Source: a virus. From it: 32,579 bases of DNA. The notes beneath the pieces are model-generated. The model saw only the letters and a list, made by a program, of their open reading frames with translations, was not told where the DNA came from and did not search any database. The DNA is taken from positions 1-32,579 of the IMG/VR virus record IMGVR_UViG_3300036801_000282; one strand, given 5' to 3'. Shown piece after piece: positions 15,780-23,705 of this stretch. The translations under genes and the position numbers were made by a program. Position 1 is the first letter of the stretch. Every line of letters begins with the position of its first letter.

Positions 15780-16022
15780 ATGCGACCGCGAGCCAATCCT
15801 GTCCGCAATCAAACGCCGCCGCTCACCGAACCGCTGGCGCCTACGCCGCACCCCCAGCCGACCCCGCAGCCAGGCGGCGGCGTCACCATCGAGGGCGGCG
15901 TTGCGCCGCTCATGGTTTCGAGTCTGCCAAACATCGCATCGGGCGCGGACGTGTACGCGCGCCAGTTCTACCGGGGCAGCAAAGTGCCGTTCCGGCGCTA
16001 CCTGCCAATCAATCGCCAATGA
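15780..16022 (+). CDS. Small proline-rich hypothetical protein
   Basis: An 80-aa product whose ATG directly follows the stop of the nozzle gene. The first 35 residues are Pro/Thr-rich and disordered (PPLTEPLAPTPHPQPTPQPGGG). The rest has a short ordered-looking part ending in DVYARQFYRGSKVPFRRYLPINRQ. The basic aromatic C-terminus could be a docking peptide for another tail protein. Translation is probably coupled to the nozzle gene, since no separate ribosome binding site is obvious beyond the GAGAGCGAGGAAG at the nozzle's 3' end. No family recognised. Confidence 0.55.
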   Translation: MRPRANPVRNQTPPLTEPLAPTPHPQPTPQPGGGVTIEGGVAPLMVSSLPNIASGADVYARQFYRGSKVPFRRYLPINRQ

Positions 16023-16031
16023 AGGGCATAT

Positions 16032-16505
16032 ATGGCCAATATCCAAGGCAAATTCGATGAATACACTCTGCGAAGCGTGGACGAGAGCGACCGCGACCAG
16101 CTGACAACGTGGATAGAAAATGACCACACCCACGCGAACATCATCGAGCCTGATTTTTTCATGGGGCTGACCCGCAACGATGCCGGGGGATTGGTAGCCG
16201 ATCCGCGCCCGACTTGCTACGCGCTCGATGATCTGGACGGAACCATTTTTTATATCCGCATCAGCCGCGCGGCGCGCGTCTACATACAGTTCAACCATGC
16301 TTACAGTCCGACCGAGCGGGCGCGGATCGCGCGCGCTCTGTCGCGGGGCATGATCTTTTTAGAAATTCCGCTGGCCAAGGCGGGCGCAGAACAGTGGGTG
16401 TTCGACACCCAATCATCGGCGCTCAAAAAAATGGGACAGTTGCGGCTTGGATTCAAACCCAGCCCTAACGAAATGGTGCGAGAGATTCCCTTGATAGGGG
16501 GGTAG
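16032..16505 (+). CDS. GNAT acetyltransferase-like phage protein
   Basis: A 157-aa product with GAAGGG upstream. The order of elements resembles the GNAT fold: YTLRSVDESDRDQLTTWIEND (strand then helix), TCYALDDLDGTIFYIRISRAARVYIQFN (central strands), SPTERARIARALSRGMIFLEIPLAKAGAEQWVFDTQSSALKK (helix, strand), and MGQLRLGFKPSPNEM (the usual 'klGF' end). The Q/RxxGxG/A acetyl-CoA loop is not clearly present, so catalytic activity is doubtful. GNAT-like proteins are found among tail and internal-protein genes of several podovirus groups, which matches this location. It may be a structural derivative. Family call moderate, activity unknown. Confidence 0.55.
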   Translation: MANIQGKFDEYTLRSVDESDRDQLTTWIENDHTHANIIEPDFFMGLTRNDAGGLVADPRPTCYALDDLDGTIFYIRISRAARVYIQFNHAYSPTERARIARALSRGMIFLEIPLAKAGAEQWVFDTQSSALKKMGQLRLGFKPSPNEMVREIPLIGG

Positions 16506-16509
16506 TGCT

Positions 16510-17142
16510 ATGTGTGGCGGGCCATCATCGACCGAAATGGAACTGCAACGCGAACAGGCTGATTTTTATCGCACGCAAGTCAGCGCCTACAACTCGGCTT
16601 ATAAGAATTTCTCCGACATTCAGAAAACTCTGAATGAGCAATTCGCGCCGATCCTTGCAGCCGGGCCGGGCCAGATGGGATTCACGCCCGAAGAACTAAG
16701 CGATTTAACTACCGTGGCCACCGAAGGCACGGCGGCGCAGTACGCGAAGGCGCAAAAGGCGATGCAGCAGGGACAGGCGGCGCGCGGCGGAGGCACCAGC
16801 AATATCAACATGACCAGCGGCGGAGCCGAAGACGAGCGCGCGCGCATGGCCGCATTCGCCGCCAGTCAGAGCGCAGCGCAGCGCTTGCAGATCAGGGCCA
16901 CCGGCTATGACGTGGGCCGCCAGCAATGGCAGCAGGCAGTTGCGGGAGAAGAGGACTTGGCGGCGGGCTGGAATCCAAATGCATTCGCCGGGTCGGCCAC
17001 CAGCGCGGGCAAAGTGGCGAGTGATACCGCTTCGAACATCACCAAGGAAAGCCAGAGCGCATGGGGCAGCGTGCTGGGCGCGCTGGGCGGCATCGCGGGT
17101 AACGTCTCGTCGCCATCTGTGGGCGGCTGGAAACTAGGTTAG
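16510..17142 (+). CDS. Putative small internal virion (ejection) protein
   Basis: A 210-aa product with a G-rich Shine-Dalgarno seven bases before the ATG. It starts MCGGPSSTEMELQREQADFYRTQVSAYNSAYKNFSDIQ, a pattern I associate with podoviral internal proteins that begin MCG followed by a long helix. The rest is Ala/Gln/Gly-rich helix (TAAQYAKAQKAMQQGQAARGGG, MAAFAASQSAAQRLQI), ending in a Gly/Ser-rich tail with VLGALGGIAGNVSSPSVGGW. This last part is glycine-zipper-like and could insert in membrane. It is the first of three consecutive genes of ejection-protein type. Such proteins line the capsid core and form a channel through the envelope at infection. Role inferred from order and composition. 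Confidence 0.6.
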   Translation: MCGGPSSTEMELQREQADFYRTQVSAYNSAYKNFSDIQKTLNEQFAPILAAGPGQMGFTPEELSDLTTVATEGTAAQYAKAQKAMQQGQAARGGGTSNINMTSGGAEDERARMAAFAASQSAAQRLQIRATGYDVGRQQWQQAVAGEEDLAAGWNPNAFAGSATSAGKVASDTASNITKESQSAWGSVLGALGGIAGNVSSPSVGGWKLG

Positions 17143-17168
17143 AGATATTCAGGACATAGGTGGGAGAT

Positions 17169-19079
17169 ATGGGACCAACAGATAACGCCAATCCGAATTC
17201 TGGAGCAGTTGAGACATCCCCGAACCCAACCGCCCCAGACGGGGCTGGGGTGGATTCAGCGGGGATTCCACCCCAGCCCCAGCCCGGTCCTGCACCGGAG
17301 CCCCAGCCTGCTCCGAACTACGGACCTGAAAACTATGCTATTCCTCTGAATCCTCAAGAGCCGCAAAAGTTGGCCGACGATCAACTGCACCGGGAAAATT
17401 GGGGCACCAAGGTTTATCACGGGATCTTGAACGCGCTGGGCGGAACTAATGACGTTAGTTTTTCGCGCGACCCGCTCACCGGAAAAATGACAGCCAGCAC
17501 CGTGAAGCGCAGCACCGGCGACCAGTGGAAGCAGATTATTTCAGGAGCGTTTACCGGCTACGCGGCGGGCGCGGGCAGGACCGGGCCGGGATCGACGGCC
17601 GCAAAATTCGGGATGGGCATCCAGGCCGGTCAGCAGCAGGCCAAGGAAGGCCGCCAGGAAAAGATCAACGAAGCTAATCAGGATTTCGACGCGCAGCACA
17701 AAGTCGCGCTGACGAACGCCACGCTGGCCATGCAGGGCGTGCAGCTGGCCAAGGCCACTTACGACCTGGGCCGCGATAAAGTGGCCGCCGCATACACCGA
17801 TTCCGAAAGGGAATCGAATTTTGAAAAGGTACTCGCGGCGGGCGGAGAAGGCACGCAGGATTTAGGAATACTTCCCGATTTTCAAGCCGCTATGGCGGCC
17901 TTTCAGAAAGATGCCAAGCTCCACGATCACCAGGTAAACGGTCGGCTGGTTCAATCTCCGCACGTCAACGCCAGCGGAAAAATCGACGGCGTGCACGCGG
18001 CCATCGTCACGCCCAATTTCATGGATGCGCTAATACCCGACGAGCTGGCAATCACCGAACATGCATGGAAGGACGGCAAGGTTGTAGACAAGATTCGAGT
18101 CATTCCGAAAAACTCGCTGACCGGGCGGGATTTTTTCAACATGAGCATGGCGCAATCGAAGCTCTCGATGGAAGAGGCCGCGAAGAAACAAGAGGCGGAG
18201 GCCAGGACGAAAGAAGCCGACACGGCGGCCTCGATCGCCCCGGCCACCATCGCGGAGAAAAACGCCAGCGCCGCAGAATCCAACGCCAAGGCTGGCCAGT
18301 TGAATGCATTGAGTGGCGAAGGCAGCACCGGCACCCCTTTAGTCGATGCCATCGGTCGCGGGCAAGTCGTAGCGGAACGCATGGCCTACCTCTTGACGAA
18401 GAACCCCGAGTTAATGAGCGCGGTTTTGCAGAAGTATCCCGATTTCGACGGCTCCAAAGTGGGCAGTTATGCGCAGGCGTGGAAGGAATTTACTTCGACC
18501 AAACAGAACAGCGCGGGCGCAGCTTTGAACTCGGGCGCGACGGTGCTGAGTCACTTGCGCAATCTGTCGCGGCTCAACACCACAAAAAGCCACATACCGC
18601 ACACCAATGATTGGATCGCTTATCACAACCAGCTCGAAACGCTGGTGCCAGAGCTGGGCAAGTTTTACGGCAATGACACTATCCCCGGCTTGGCGGGATA
18701 CCGCGAAACGCTGGGTTCGACCTTGGTGGGAAACCGGCAAGCGGCCATCGAAACGCAGGCGCACTCCATGGGGCAGAAATTTGATTCCTATGTGCAGCAA
18801 TGGCGGAACTCAGCCCCCAGCAAGGCATATGAGGCGAAGATGCCGGGCATATCTCCCGACGCTATCGACGCGCTCAAAACGCTTGATCCGCATTACCCGC
18901 AAAGCACCCTCAGAGAGCTTGAGGGATTGCGCGCGGTGCAGGCACAGGACGAAGCACGGGGCCAGGGCGGCGGCGGAGCAGCTGGGCCGCAGGTTGTGCC
19001 GCAGGGCGCAACACCGGGCCGGGATGCGCAAGGAAAAATAGTTGGCTACCAGCTCAATGGGCAGTGGCACCAGTTTTGA
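17169..19079 (+). CDS. Putative internal virion (ejection) protein, 636 aa
   Basis: The frame opens with GTG at 17160. I prefer the ATG at 17169 because AGGTGGGAG lies just upstream. Residues 1-55 are a disordered Pro-rich leader (IPPQPQPGPAPEPQPAPNYG). A helical core follows: QWKQIISGAFTGYAAGAGRTGPG, a Gln/Lys-rich coil, an alpha/beta part (ITEHAWKDGKVVDKIRVIPK), a heptad-like Ala/Glu coil (EEAAKKQEAEARTKEADTAAS) and a helical C-terminal region. No cysteine is visible. The size, helical composition, and position between a small MCG-type protein and a 970-aa protein fit an ejection-complex component. No enzyme motif is seen. The leader contains a strong inverted repeat in the DNA. Confidence 0.6.
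   Translation: MGPTDNANPNSGAVETSPNPTAPDGAGVDSAGIPPQPQPGPAPEPQPAPNYGPENYAIPLNPQEPQKLADDQLHRENWGTKVYHGILNALGGTNDVSFSRDPLTGKMTASTVKRSTGDQWKQIISGAFTGYAAGAGRTGPGSTAAKFGMGIQAGQQQAKEGRQEKINEANQDFDAQHKVALTNATLAMQGVQLAKATYDLGRDKVAAAYTDSERESNFEKVLAAGGEGTQDLGILPDFQAAMAAFQKDAKLHDHQVNGRLVQSPHVNASGKIDGVHAAIVTPNFMDALIPDELAITEHAWKDGKVVDKIRVIPKNSLTGRDFFNMSMAQSKLSMEEAAKKQEAEARTKEADTAASIAPATIAEKNASAAESNAKAGQLNALSGEGSTGTPLVDAIGRGQVVAERMAYLLTKNPELMSAVLQKYPDFDGSKVGSYAQAWKEFTSTKQNSAGAALNSGATVLSHLRNLSRLNTTKSHIPHTNDWIAYHNQLETLVPELGKFYGNDTIPGLAGYRETLGSTLVGNRQAAIETQAHSMGQKFDSYVQQWRNSAPSKAYEAKMPGISPDAIDALKTLDPHYPQSTLRELEGLRAVQAQDEARGQGGGGAAGPQVVPQGATPGRDAQGKIVGYQLNGQWHQF
17241..17280 (+). repeat. Perfect 14-bp inverted repeat inside the ejection-protein gene
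   Basis: GGGGCTGGGGTGGA (17241-17254) is perfectly complementary to TCCACCCCAGCCCC (17267-17280) with a 12-nt loop. An alternative 6-bp stem, CCCCAG (17233-17238) with CTGGGG (17245-17250), competes with it. It lies 70 nt into the coding region, encoding the Pro-rich leader. An RNA hairpin of this strength could slow ribosomes or attenuate transcription. The structure is seen; the function is inferred. Confidence 0.6.
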
Positions 19080-19096
19080 AAGAGAACTAAAAAACT

Positions 19097-22009
19097 ATGG
19101 CGCAAACATCAGAAATGCCCGCAGGGGTGACGCTCGACAAGCAGCCCGCAGCTCAGGCCATGACCGTGCCCGCAGGGGTGACGCTCGACAAGCAGCCCGC
19201 AGCTGCTCCAGCTGCTCCAGCTCCACCCAAGCGGACAGGGCTGGGCGCGCTGCTTCCCGATCCCGACGCGCCCGACCCGCTGGGCATGGGCTATCAAAGA
19301 AACCTGGTCACCGGAGCGGTGAAATCTGGCGCGCAAGTGCTGGGGACAATCCTTGACCTGGTGAGCAGCCCCGGCCCGCTGGCCGATTTGGATCCAAATA
19401 AAACCAATGTGAACCCCAAGGCCACGGCGCACATAAAGGACGCTGCCGATTGGCTGCGCAGCGGAACCGAACCTAAAGGCTTTTTAGAAAATGTCGGTGC
19501 GATTGGCGAACAGGTTTTGGAATATATGGGCGGCGGGGAACTGTTGCGGTTGGTTGGCCCGGCGAGAGCTGTAGCGGGCGCAGCCCGCGCCGTCGAAACC
19601 GGCGAGCATTTGAAGCAGGCGCAGCAGGTTGCGACGGTACTAAAAAACAATCCCAAAATCGCGGGCCTCGTGTCGATCGGCTTGAAGGCGTCGAAGGATG
19701 CGCTAGTGCAGGGCGGGCAGACTTACCTGCATACCGAAGATCCAACTCAGGCCGCGATCGCGGGCGGCATCGGCGGCGGCGTGGGGGCTCTAGCCGAAGG
19801 CGCAGGCGCGGCGGGCCGCTATCTGCAAAAGATTTCTCCCAAGTCCGTCAACATCGCGGGCGAGGAAGTTCCGGCGCTGGTTTCGCAGATCGGAGAATCC
19901 GGCAGACCAACAGGCACGGGCGCGGAGGGCGCGCCGGTCATTCAGAGAGGCCAGCAGGCAGGAACACCGAAGGCGATCAGAACGCTCGCGCAACGCGCAA
20001 CTAAAAATGTTTTAGATCGGCTTAATTTGTCGCGGCCAGTTGTGCCCGAAGCCATCACCGACCCGAGCCGGATGCTGGCCGCGCCCGAAGGCGGCGCGGC
20101 GGGTTCCGCCTATGCGTATGACACCCAGGGGCGCATGAGTATAGGCGCAGCGCCGGGCGAAGCTGGCCAATCGCGGCCGTTTTTCACGATGGACATTACC
20201 CCGCCCGCCGAAGAGGCCAGCGGCCAGGTCGCGCACGAGGCGGCGAAATTCGAGCCATCAGCAACGAACGTACCCGAAGGCGGCACGGCGGGGCCGCAGA
20301 CCGGCGAGCAGCTGGGCACAACAGCGCGCACCGTCCCCGAACGGATGCAGCAGCGCACGCAGGCCTACACCGGAGCAATAGCCGAATCGCCTAGAGAGCC
20401 GGGCACAGGAAGAGAAGGGCCAAGCGGCGCAGAGCCCACGCAGACAGAACCGCGCGTAGAAAGAACCAACACCGGCCAGCTGGGCACCAACAACCCGCAG
20501 GAAGCGCAGGCCTGGCTGCGCCATCTCGAAGACATGCAGGCAACCAGCGACTATAAAAATCTAAGCGACGCGCAGCGAGCCACCATTGAAGCCCAGCGCA
20601 AGGCCCTACAGGAGCAGCTTTCGCTGTACCACGCTTCGCCTTATGTGTCGCGCTTCGCTCCGATCGACAGCGCGGGCGTCGCCGGGAATGTGGCCACCTT
20701 CGGAAATGCCGCCGATCAGATACAGGCCTCCGTGGAGCCGGTTTTTCAAACGCTCGACAAGGCCAGCAATGGCCAATTCACGGCGCTGCGCGAGACAGCC
20801 AAGAAAGCCAAGGCGGTCATGCAGAACCCCGGCAGCATGGAATCATTCGACGCCGCGAATGCGCGCTACAAGGAAGCCACCAGCACAATCAATTCTCTTA
20901 TCACCAGCCACGCCGACGCCATCAGCCGCGAGGACTATATCGCCGCCAAGCAGGCATGGAAATCCTCTGTTCGTCTCGATGAGCTGCATACCGTCTTTGA
21001 GCGCATGATGAACGGCGTCACCGCCGAAGAAACCGCGACGCAGGGGCTTCCCCGCTTCATGAAGAAGGGAAACACCGAAGCCCTTGAAAAGTGGCTTGCA
21101 GGGGGAACCAATCGCAGCCAGGCAGAGGAACTGTTAGGCAAGGAAGGCGTTGCAAATCTCAAAGACATAACCCTGCTCATGTCTAACGCCAACTCCAATC
21201 GCTCTCTGCAAACCATTTTGAAAAACGTGGCCACAGAGCTGGGCAGTCACGCGCGCCTCGGAGGCCTGGGCGGGGCCGTGGGCAGCATGATGGCCCACCA
21301 GCTTGGTTATTCATGGTTCGGCGGCGCGTGGGCGGGCGGCATGACGGCAGCGGCCATGCGCCTGATTCTCAGAGATGCGGCCACCAACCCGCGCATCGGC
21401 AACATGGTGACGTGGGCGGCAAAAAATGGACTCAGCCCGCAGCACTATGCGCCGCTGATTGCGCGCGCCATCGCCGAACCTTTGCAGGAGCAGCCCAAGC
21501 CGCAACAGGGCAACCGGCAGACGTCGCAACAGGGAAGCAACCGCGAGCAGGAAACCGACGAGGAACATGGGACGGCTTACGACACCGGCCCGCGCGCGGG
21601 AAAGCCGGTTGAGGGAATGATTCGAGGGGGAAACATCGACGTGAACCATCGGCCCGAAGTCACCAACGCGGACGGCACACACAGCACCATCTTTTCGGTG
21701 ACCGTGCCGCTCGATCGAGAGGGCAATGCGGTGAGCTGGGAGAGCCCCGCGATCGCAAACTATGCGCTGGTGCCGGGAATCGTGAACGGAAGATTTCTAA
21801 CCCCCAATGGAAAAAAGCCAGTGGGCAAGGACGCCAACGGCGCGCTTGAGGACAGGGCCGCCGAGAACTATCAACACACCCGCCAACACCTGGGCATTTT
21901 CAAATCGGCGGAAGCCGCAAGCAAATACGCGGGCGAGACACACGCCTACATGCCCGATGGCACGGCGCGAAAAGTGTTCACGCCCAGCGGAGAGCAGGGA
22001 ACTAAATGA
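19097..22009 (+). CDS. Large internal virion protein, 970 aa
   Basis: The ATG follows a weak GAAAGAG site. The N-terminus carries a 17-residue tandem repeat with PAGVTLDKQPAA twice. Residues 45-260 are amphipathic and Gly-rich helical (GAVKSGAQVLGTILDLV, AAIAGGIGGGVGALAEGAGAAG). The middle is long, disordered and Pro/Gln/Gly-rich. Residues about 560-800 are helical, with GGLGGAVGSMMAHQLGYSWFGGAWAGGMTAAAMRLI as a possible membrane-active helix. The last 150 residues (GNIDVNHRPEVTNADGTHSTIFSVTVPLD...YQHTRQHLGIFKSAEAASKYAGETH) match a domain widespread at the ends of large phage virion proteins. No lytic transglycosylase motif is visible and no cysteine. It is probably the main ejection or channel protein. 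Confidence 0.65.
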   Translation: MAQTSEMPAGVTLDKQPAAQAMTVPAGVTLDKQPAAAPAAPAPPKRTGLGALLPDPDAPDPLGMGYQRNLVTGAVKSGAQVLGTILDLVSSPGPLADLDPNKTNVNPKATAHIKDAADWLRSGTEPKGFLENVGAIGEQVLEYMGGGELLRLVGPARAVAGAARAVETGEHLKQAQQVATVLKNNPKIAGLVSIGLKASKDALVQGGQTYLHTEDPTQAAIAGGIGGGVGALAEGAGAAGRYLQKISPKSVNIAGEEVPALVSQIGESGRPTGTGAEGAPVIQRGQQAGTPKAIRTLAQRATKNVLDRLNLSRPVVPEAITDPSRMLAAPEGGAAGSAYAYDTQGRMSIGAAPGEAGQSRPFFTMDITPPAEEASGQVAHEAAKFEPSATNVPEGGTAGPQTGEQLGTTARTVPERMQQRTQAYTGAIAESPREPGTGREGPSGAEPTQTEPRVERTNTGQLGTNNPQEAQAWLRHLEDMQATSDYKNLSDAQRATIEAQRKALQEQLSLYHASPYVSRFAPIDSAGVAGNVATFGNAADQIQASVEPVFQTLDKASNGQFTALRETAKKAKAVMQNPGSMESFDAANARYKEATSTINSLITSHADAISREDYIAAKQAWKSSVRLDELHTVFERMMNGVTAEETATQGLPRFMKKGNTEALEKWLAGGTNRSQAEELLGKEGVANLKDITLLMSNANSNRSLQTILKNVATELGSHARLGGLGGAVGSMMAHQLGYSWFGGAWAGGMTAAAMRLILRDAATNPRIGNMVTWAAKNGLSPQHYAPLIARAIAEPLQEQPKPQQGNRQTSQQGSNREQETDEEHGTAYDTGPRAGKPVEGMIRGGNIDVNHRPEVTNADGTHSTIFSVTVPLDREGNAVSWESPAIANYALVPGIVNGRFLTPNGKKPVGKDANGALEDRAAENYQHTRQHLGIFKSAEAASKYAGETHAYMPDGTARKVFTPSGEQGTK
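19116..19204 (+). repeat. Tandem 51-nt repeat (38 nt identical)
   Basis: Bases 19116-19153 recur exactly at 19167-19204, an offset of 51 nt, or 17 codons. They encode PAGVTLDKQPA twice at the N-terminus of the 970-aa virion protein. The reading frame is kept, so the unit expanded as a peptide repeat, presumably through slippage or recombination. Confidence 0.85.
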
Positions 22010-22722
22010 CCTTAGATTCTTTAGACCGCGAGCTGGACGCGCCAGGCCATCATGATCCCGGCGTCGAGCAGCTGCGCCGGATCGACGCCAACCCTGATGG
22101 CTGGGTGGAAGAGAATTTAGAACTTTTCGAATCCAACTGCGCGAAAGCTGAAAGGTATAAATTGCCCGGTCAGGAGCGATGGGAGGGCCGGGAGAAAGAA
22201 GAAGAACGCACGGTGCGAATCCTGCACCCCAGCGCGGTCATGCGCAGGCTTCGCACGGCGGGCGTGGACGCGCGCAACGGCGAACATGCGAACGCGCGGC
22301 TGTGGCTGAATGACTGGACCCGCGCGGGCCTGGTGGGCGTCAATGCGTGGGTCGCTCCCGAAGAGATGGACGAAGACGGTTACCTCTTGGAGCTGGAGAC
22401 GGCGAGCAGCCAGGAGAAGCGCGACCTCATCACCCAAAATTTCTATGCCTGCCGCGAAGGCCGCAAGGTGCGGCGCACGCTCACCAGCCTGCAAGAGCCA
22501 TGCGGCCCCGAGTGGAGCGTGATGCATTTTGACGATCACGGCATTGCGACGCGGGAGAAGTATCGCGGCTGGCGCACCGCCATGCTGGTTTTGATTGTGG
22601 CCGGCCTTTTGACCGAGGCCGAAGTAGACCGGGCTTTCGGCCCGCCGCTGGGTGAAGCCGGGGCGTGGTACCGCGAGCAGTTGCAGTGCTGGCGGCAAAT
22701 CAAGATGGGCAGGCCGATATGA
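22006..22722 (+). CDS. Hypothetical protein, 238 aa, with WxxE-like conserved region
   Basis: The start overlaps the previous stop (ATGA at 22006-22009). The N-terminus is acidic. Residues 20-85 (IDANPDGWVEENLELFESNCAKAERYKLPG, EERTVRILHPSAVMRRLRTAGVD) and the C-terminal region (EWSVMHFDDHGIATREKYRGWRTAMLVLIVAGLLTEAEVDRAFG) look well ordered and conserved in style. The 'eWsvM.fD.yGi...eKyrGWRT.ll.Li..g.ltE..a...FG' pattern is one I associate with hypothetical proteins next to hydrolase genes in podovirus-like prophages. The hydrophobic run TAMLVLIVAGLL is short and probably a buried helix. Its stop overlaps the hydrolase start (ATGA at 22719-22722). Function unknown. Confidence 0.65.
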   Translation: MTLDSLDRELDAPGHHDPGVEQLRRIDANPDGWVEENLELFESNCAKAERYKLPGQERWEGREKEEERTVRILHPSAVMRRLRTAGVDARNGEHANARLWLNDWTRAGLVGVNAWVAPEEMDEDGYLLELETASSQEKRDLITQNFYACREGRKVRRTLTSLQEPCGPEWSVMHFDDHGIATREKYRGWRTAMLVLIVAGLLTEAEVDRAFGPPLGEAGAWYREQLQCWRQIKMGRPI

Positions 22723-23123
22723 ATCTTGAAACCTATGCACGCGCACAGATGGCGCGCTTTGCCGTCGAGGAAGGCGCGCGCCACGGCGGCATAAACAACA
22801 TGCTGGCGGTCCTTCATGTGCTGCGCAATCGCGTATTCGCGGGCTGGGGCGATTGGATGGAAGTGGTACAGCGCGCACCGGAGAAAAGGGGCGTCATATA
22901 TCCGCCCGAGATGCCCAACATACGCACCAACAATGTGCGGATCATCTTGAACCGCGTCGATGAAATCTATACGCGGGCTGACCTTTTAGATTTGACCGGC
23001 GGCGCGCTGTTTTACTTCGAGCCTGGCTATCCGCTGACGGAGTGGTTTGAAAAGGAAGTGCTGGGCCAGCCCGACGATCACAAGCGCGTGGCGCACATCG
23101 GCCCGGTTTGGTTTTACAAGTGA
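22719..23123 (+). CDS. SleB/CwlJ-like cell-wall hydrolase
   Basis: A 134-aa product, compact for this family's catalytic domain. Residues 8-38 (ARAQMARFAVEEGARHGGINNMLAVLHVLRNRVFAG) match the hydrolase_2 pattern 'ar.iygEArge...g..AVa.Vi.NRv', which places the presumed catalytic Glu at the second E of VEEGAR. DLTGGALFYFEP (around residues 89-100) and RVAHIGPVWFYK at the end match the conserved 'A..f' and 'i..h.Fy' parts. It would cleave peptidoglycan glycan strands during entry or lysis. There is no signal peptide, so either it is in the virion or a holin outside this window releases it. The gene is coupled by ATGA to the preceding one. The family call rests on this motif pattern. Confidence 0.6.
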   Translation: MNLETYARAQMARFAVEEGARHGGINNMLAVLHVLRNRVFAGWGDWMEVVQRAPEKRGVIYPPEMPNIRTNNVRIILNRVDEIYTRADLLDLTGGALFYFEPGYPLTEWFEKEVLGQPDDHKRVAHIGPVWFYK

Positions 23124-23129
23124 GGGACC

Positions 23130-23705
23130 ATGCCAATCACACCGGCAATCACGCTAACCGCTAATCTCGAAAGCATTCTTGGCGGCGTTGCGACGGCTGG
23201 CTATCTGCGCATTACGCTTTGCGGATTCGGCCCCGCTATGCCCTCTGTGCCGGGCGTGGGAATGCTGGCTGATGCAGGTATCCCCAAGCAGCTCGGGCCG
23301 CAGGGCGGGGCTCCGCTGTCCCAGCTGCTATGGGGCAACGATGTTATCTCCCCATCCGGCACCTTTTACGAAATCGCGGTGCTGGACATAAACGAAAACG
23401 CGGTGCAATGCGGGAACTACCAATTCAGCGGATCGGGCGCGATCGACCTCAGCATGGCCCCGCAGATTGTCGCACCCTACGGTTTCATTCTCGGCAACCT
23501 TCGCTATGTGCAATGCACGGGCGCGGTACCCGGCACGATATATACAGCGCCGGGGCAAGTCATAGCCGCCGCCTATAACGGCATCCTCATGCGGCCAGGC
23601 ATTGATTACACGGCGCTGGGCGGCACCATCACTCTGACATTCTCGACGGAGATTAAGCCAAATGGGCAACCGGATACGATCAGCGCATTTTGTGTGGTTA
23701 GTTAG
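23130..23705 (+). CDS. Tail appendage-type structural protein
   Basis: A 191-aa product with GAGGG before the ATG. Residues 70-115 (ISPSGTFYEIAVLDINENAVQCGNYQFSGSGAIDLSMAPQI) match a strand-rich unit common at the base of phage tail fibres, in which 'gtyYev.v.d..g..v...y.ftG...idls' recurs. The C-terminus is beta-rich (GGTITLTFSTEIKPNGQPDTISAFCVVS). It is the last gene before the signal-peptide cluster, and its final 44 nt overlap the next gene. It probably anchors or accompanies the spike encoded downstream. The appendage role is inferred from pattern and position. Confidence 0.6.
   Translation: MPITPAITLTANLESILGGVATAGYLRITLCGFGPAMPSVPGVGMLADAGIPKQLGPQGGAPLSQLLWGNDVISPSGTFYEIAVLDINENAVQCGNYQFSGSGAIDLSMAPQIVAPYGFILGNLRYVQCTGAVPGTIYTAPGQVIAAAYNGILMRPGIDYTALGGTITLTFSTEIKPNGQPDTISAFCVVS

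Noticed and set aside
19116-19204. Short direct repeats (also 27687-27817) considered as CRISPR-like or attachment sites
   Set aside because: Both are in-frame peptide repeats with only two copies and coding spacers.
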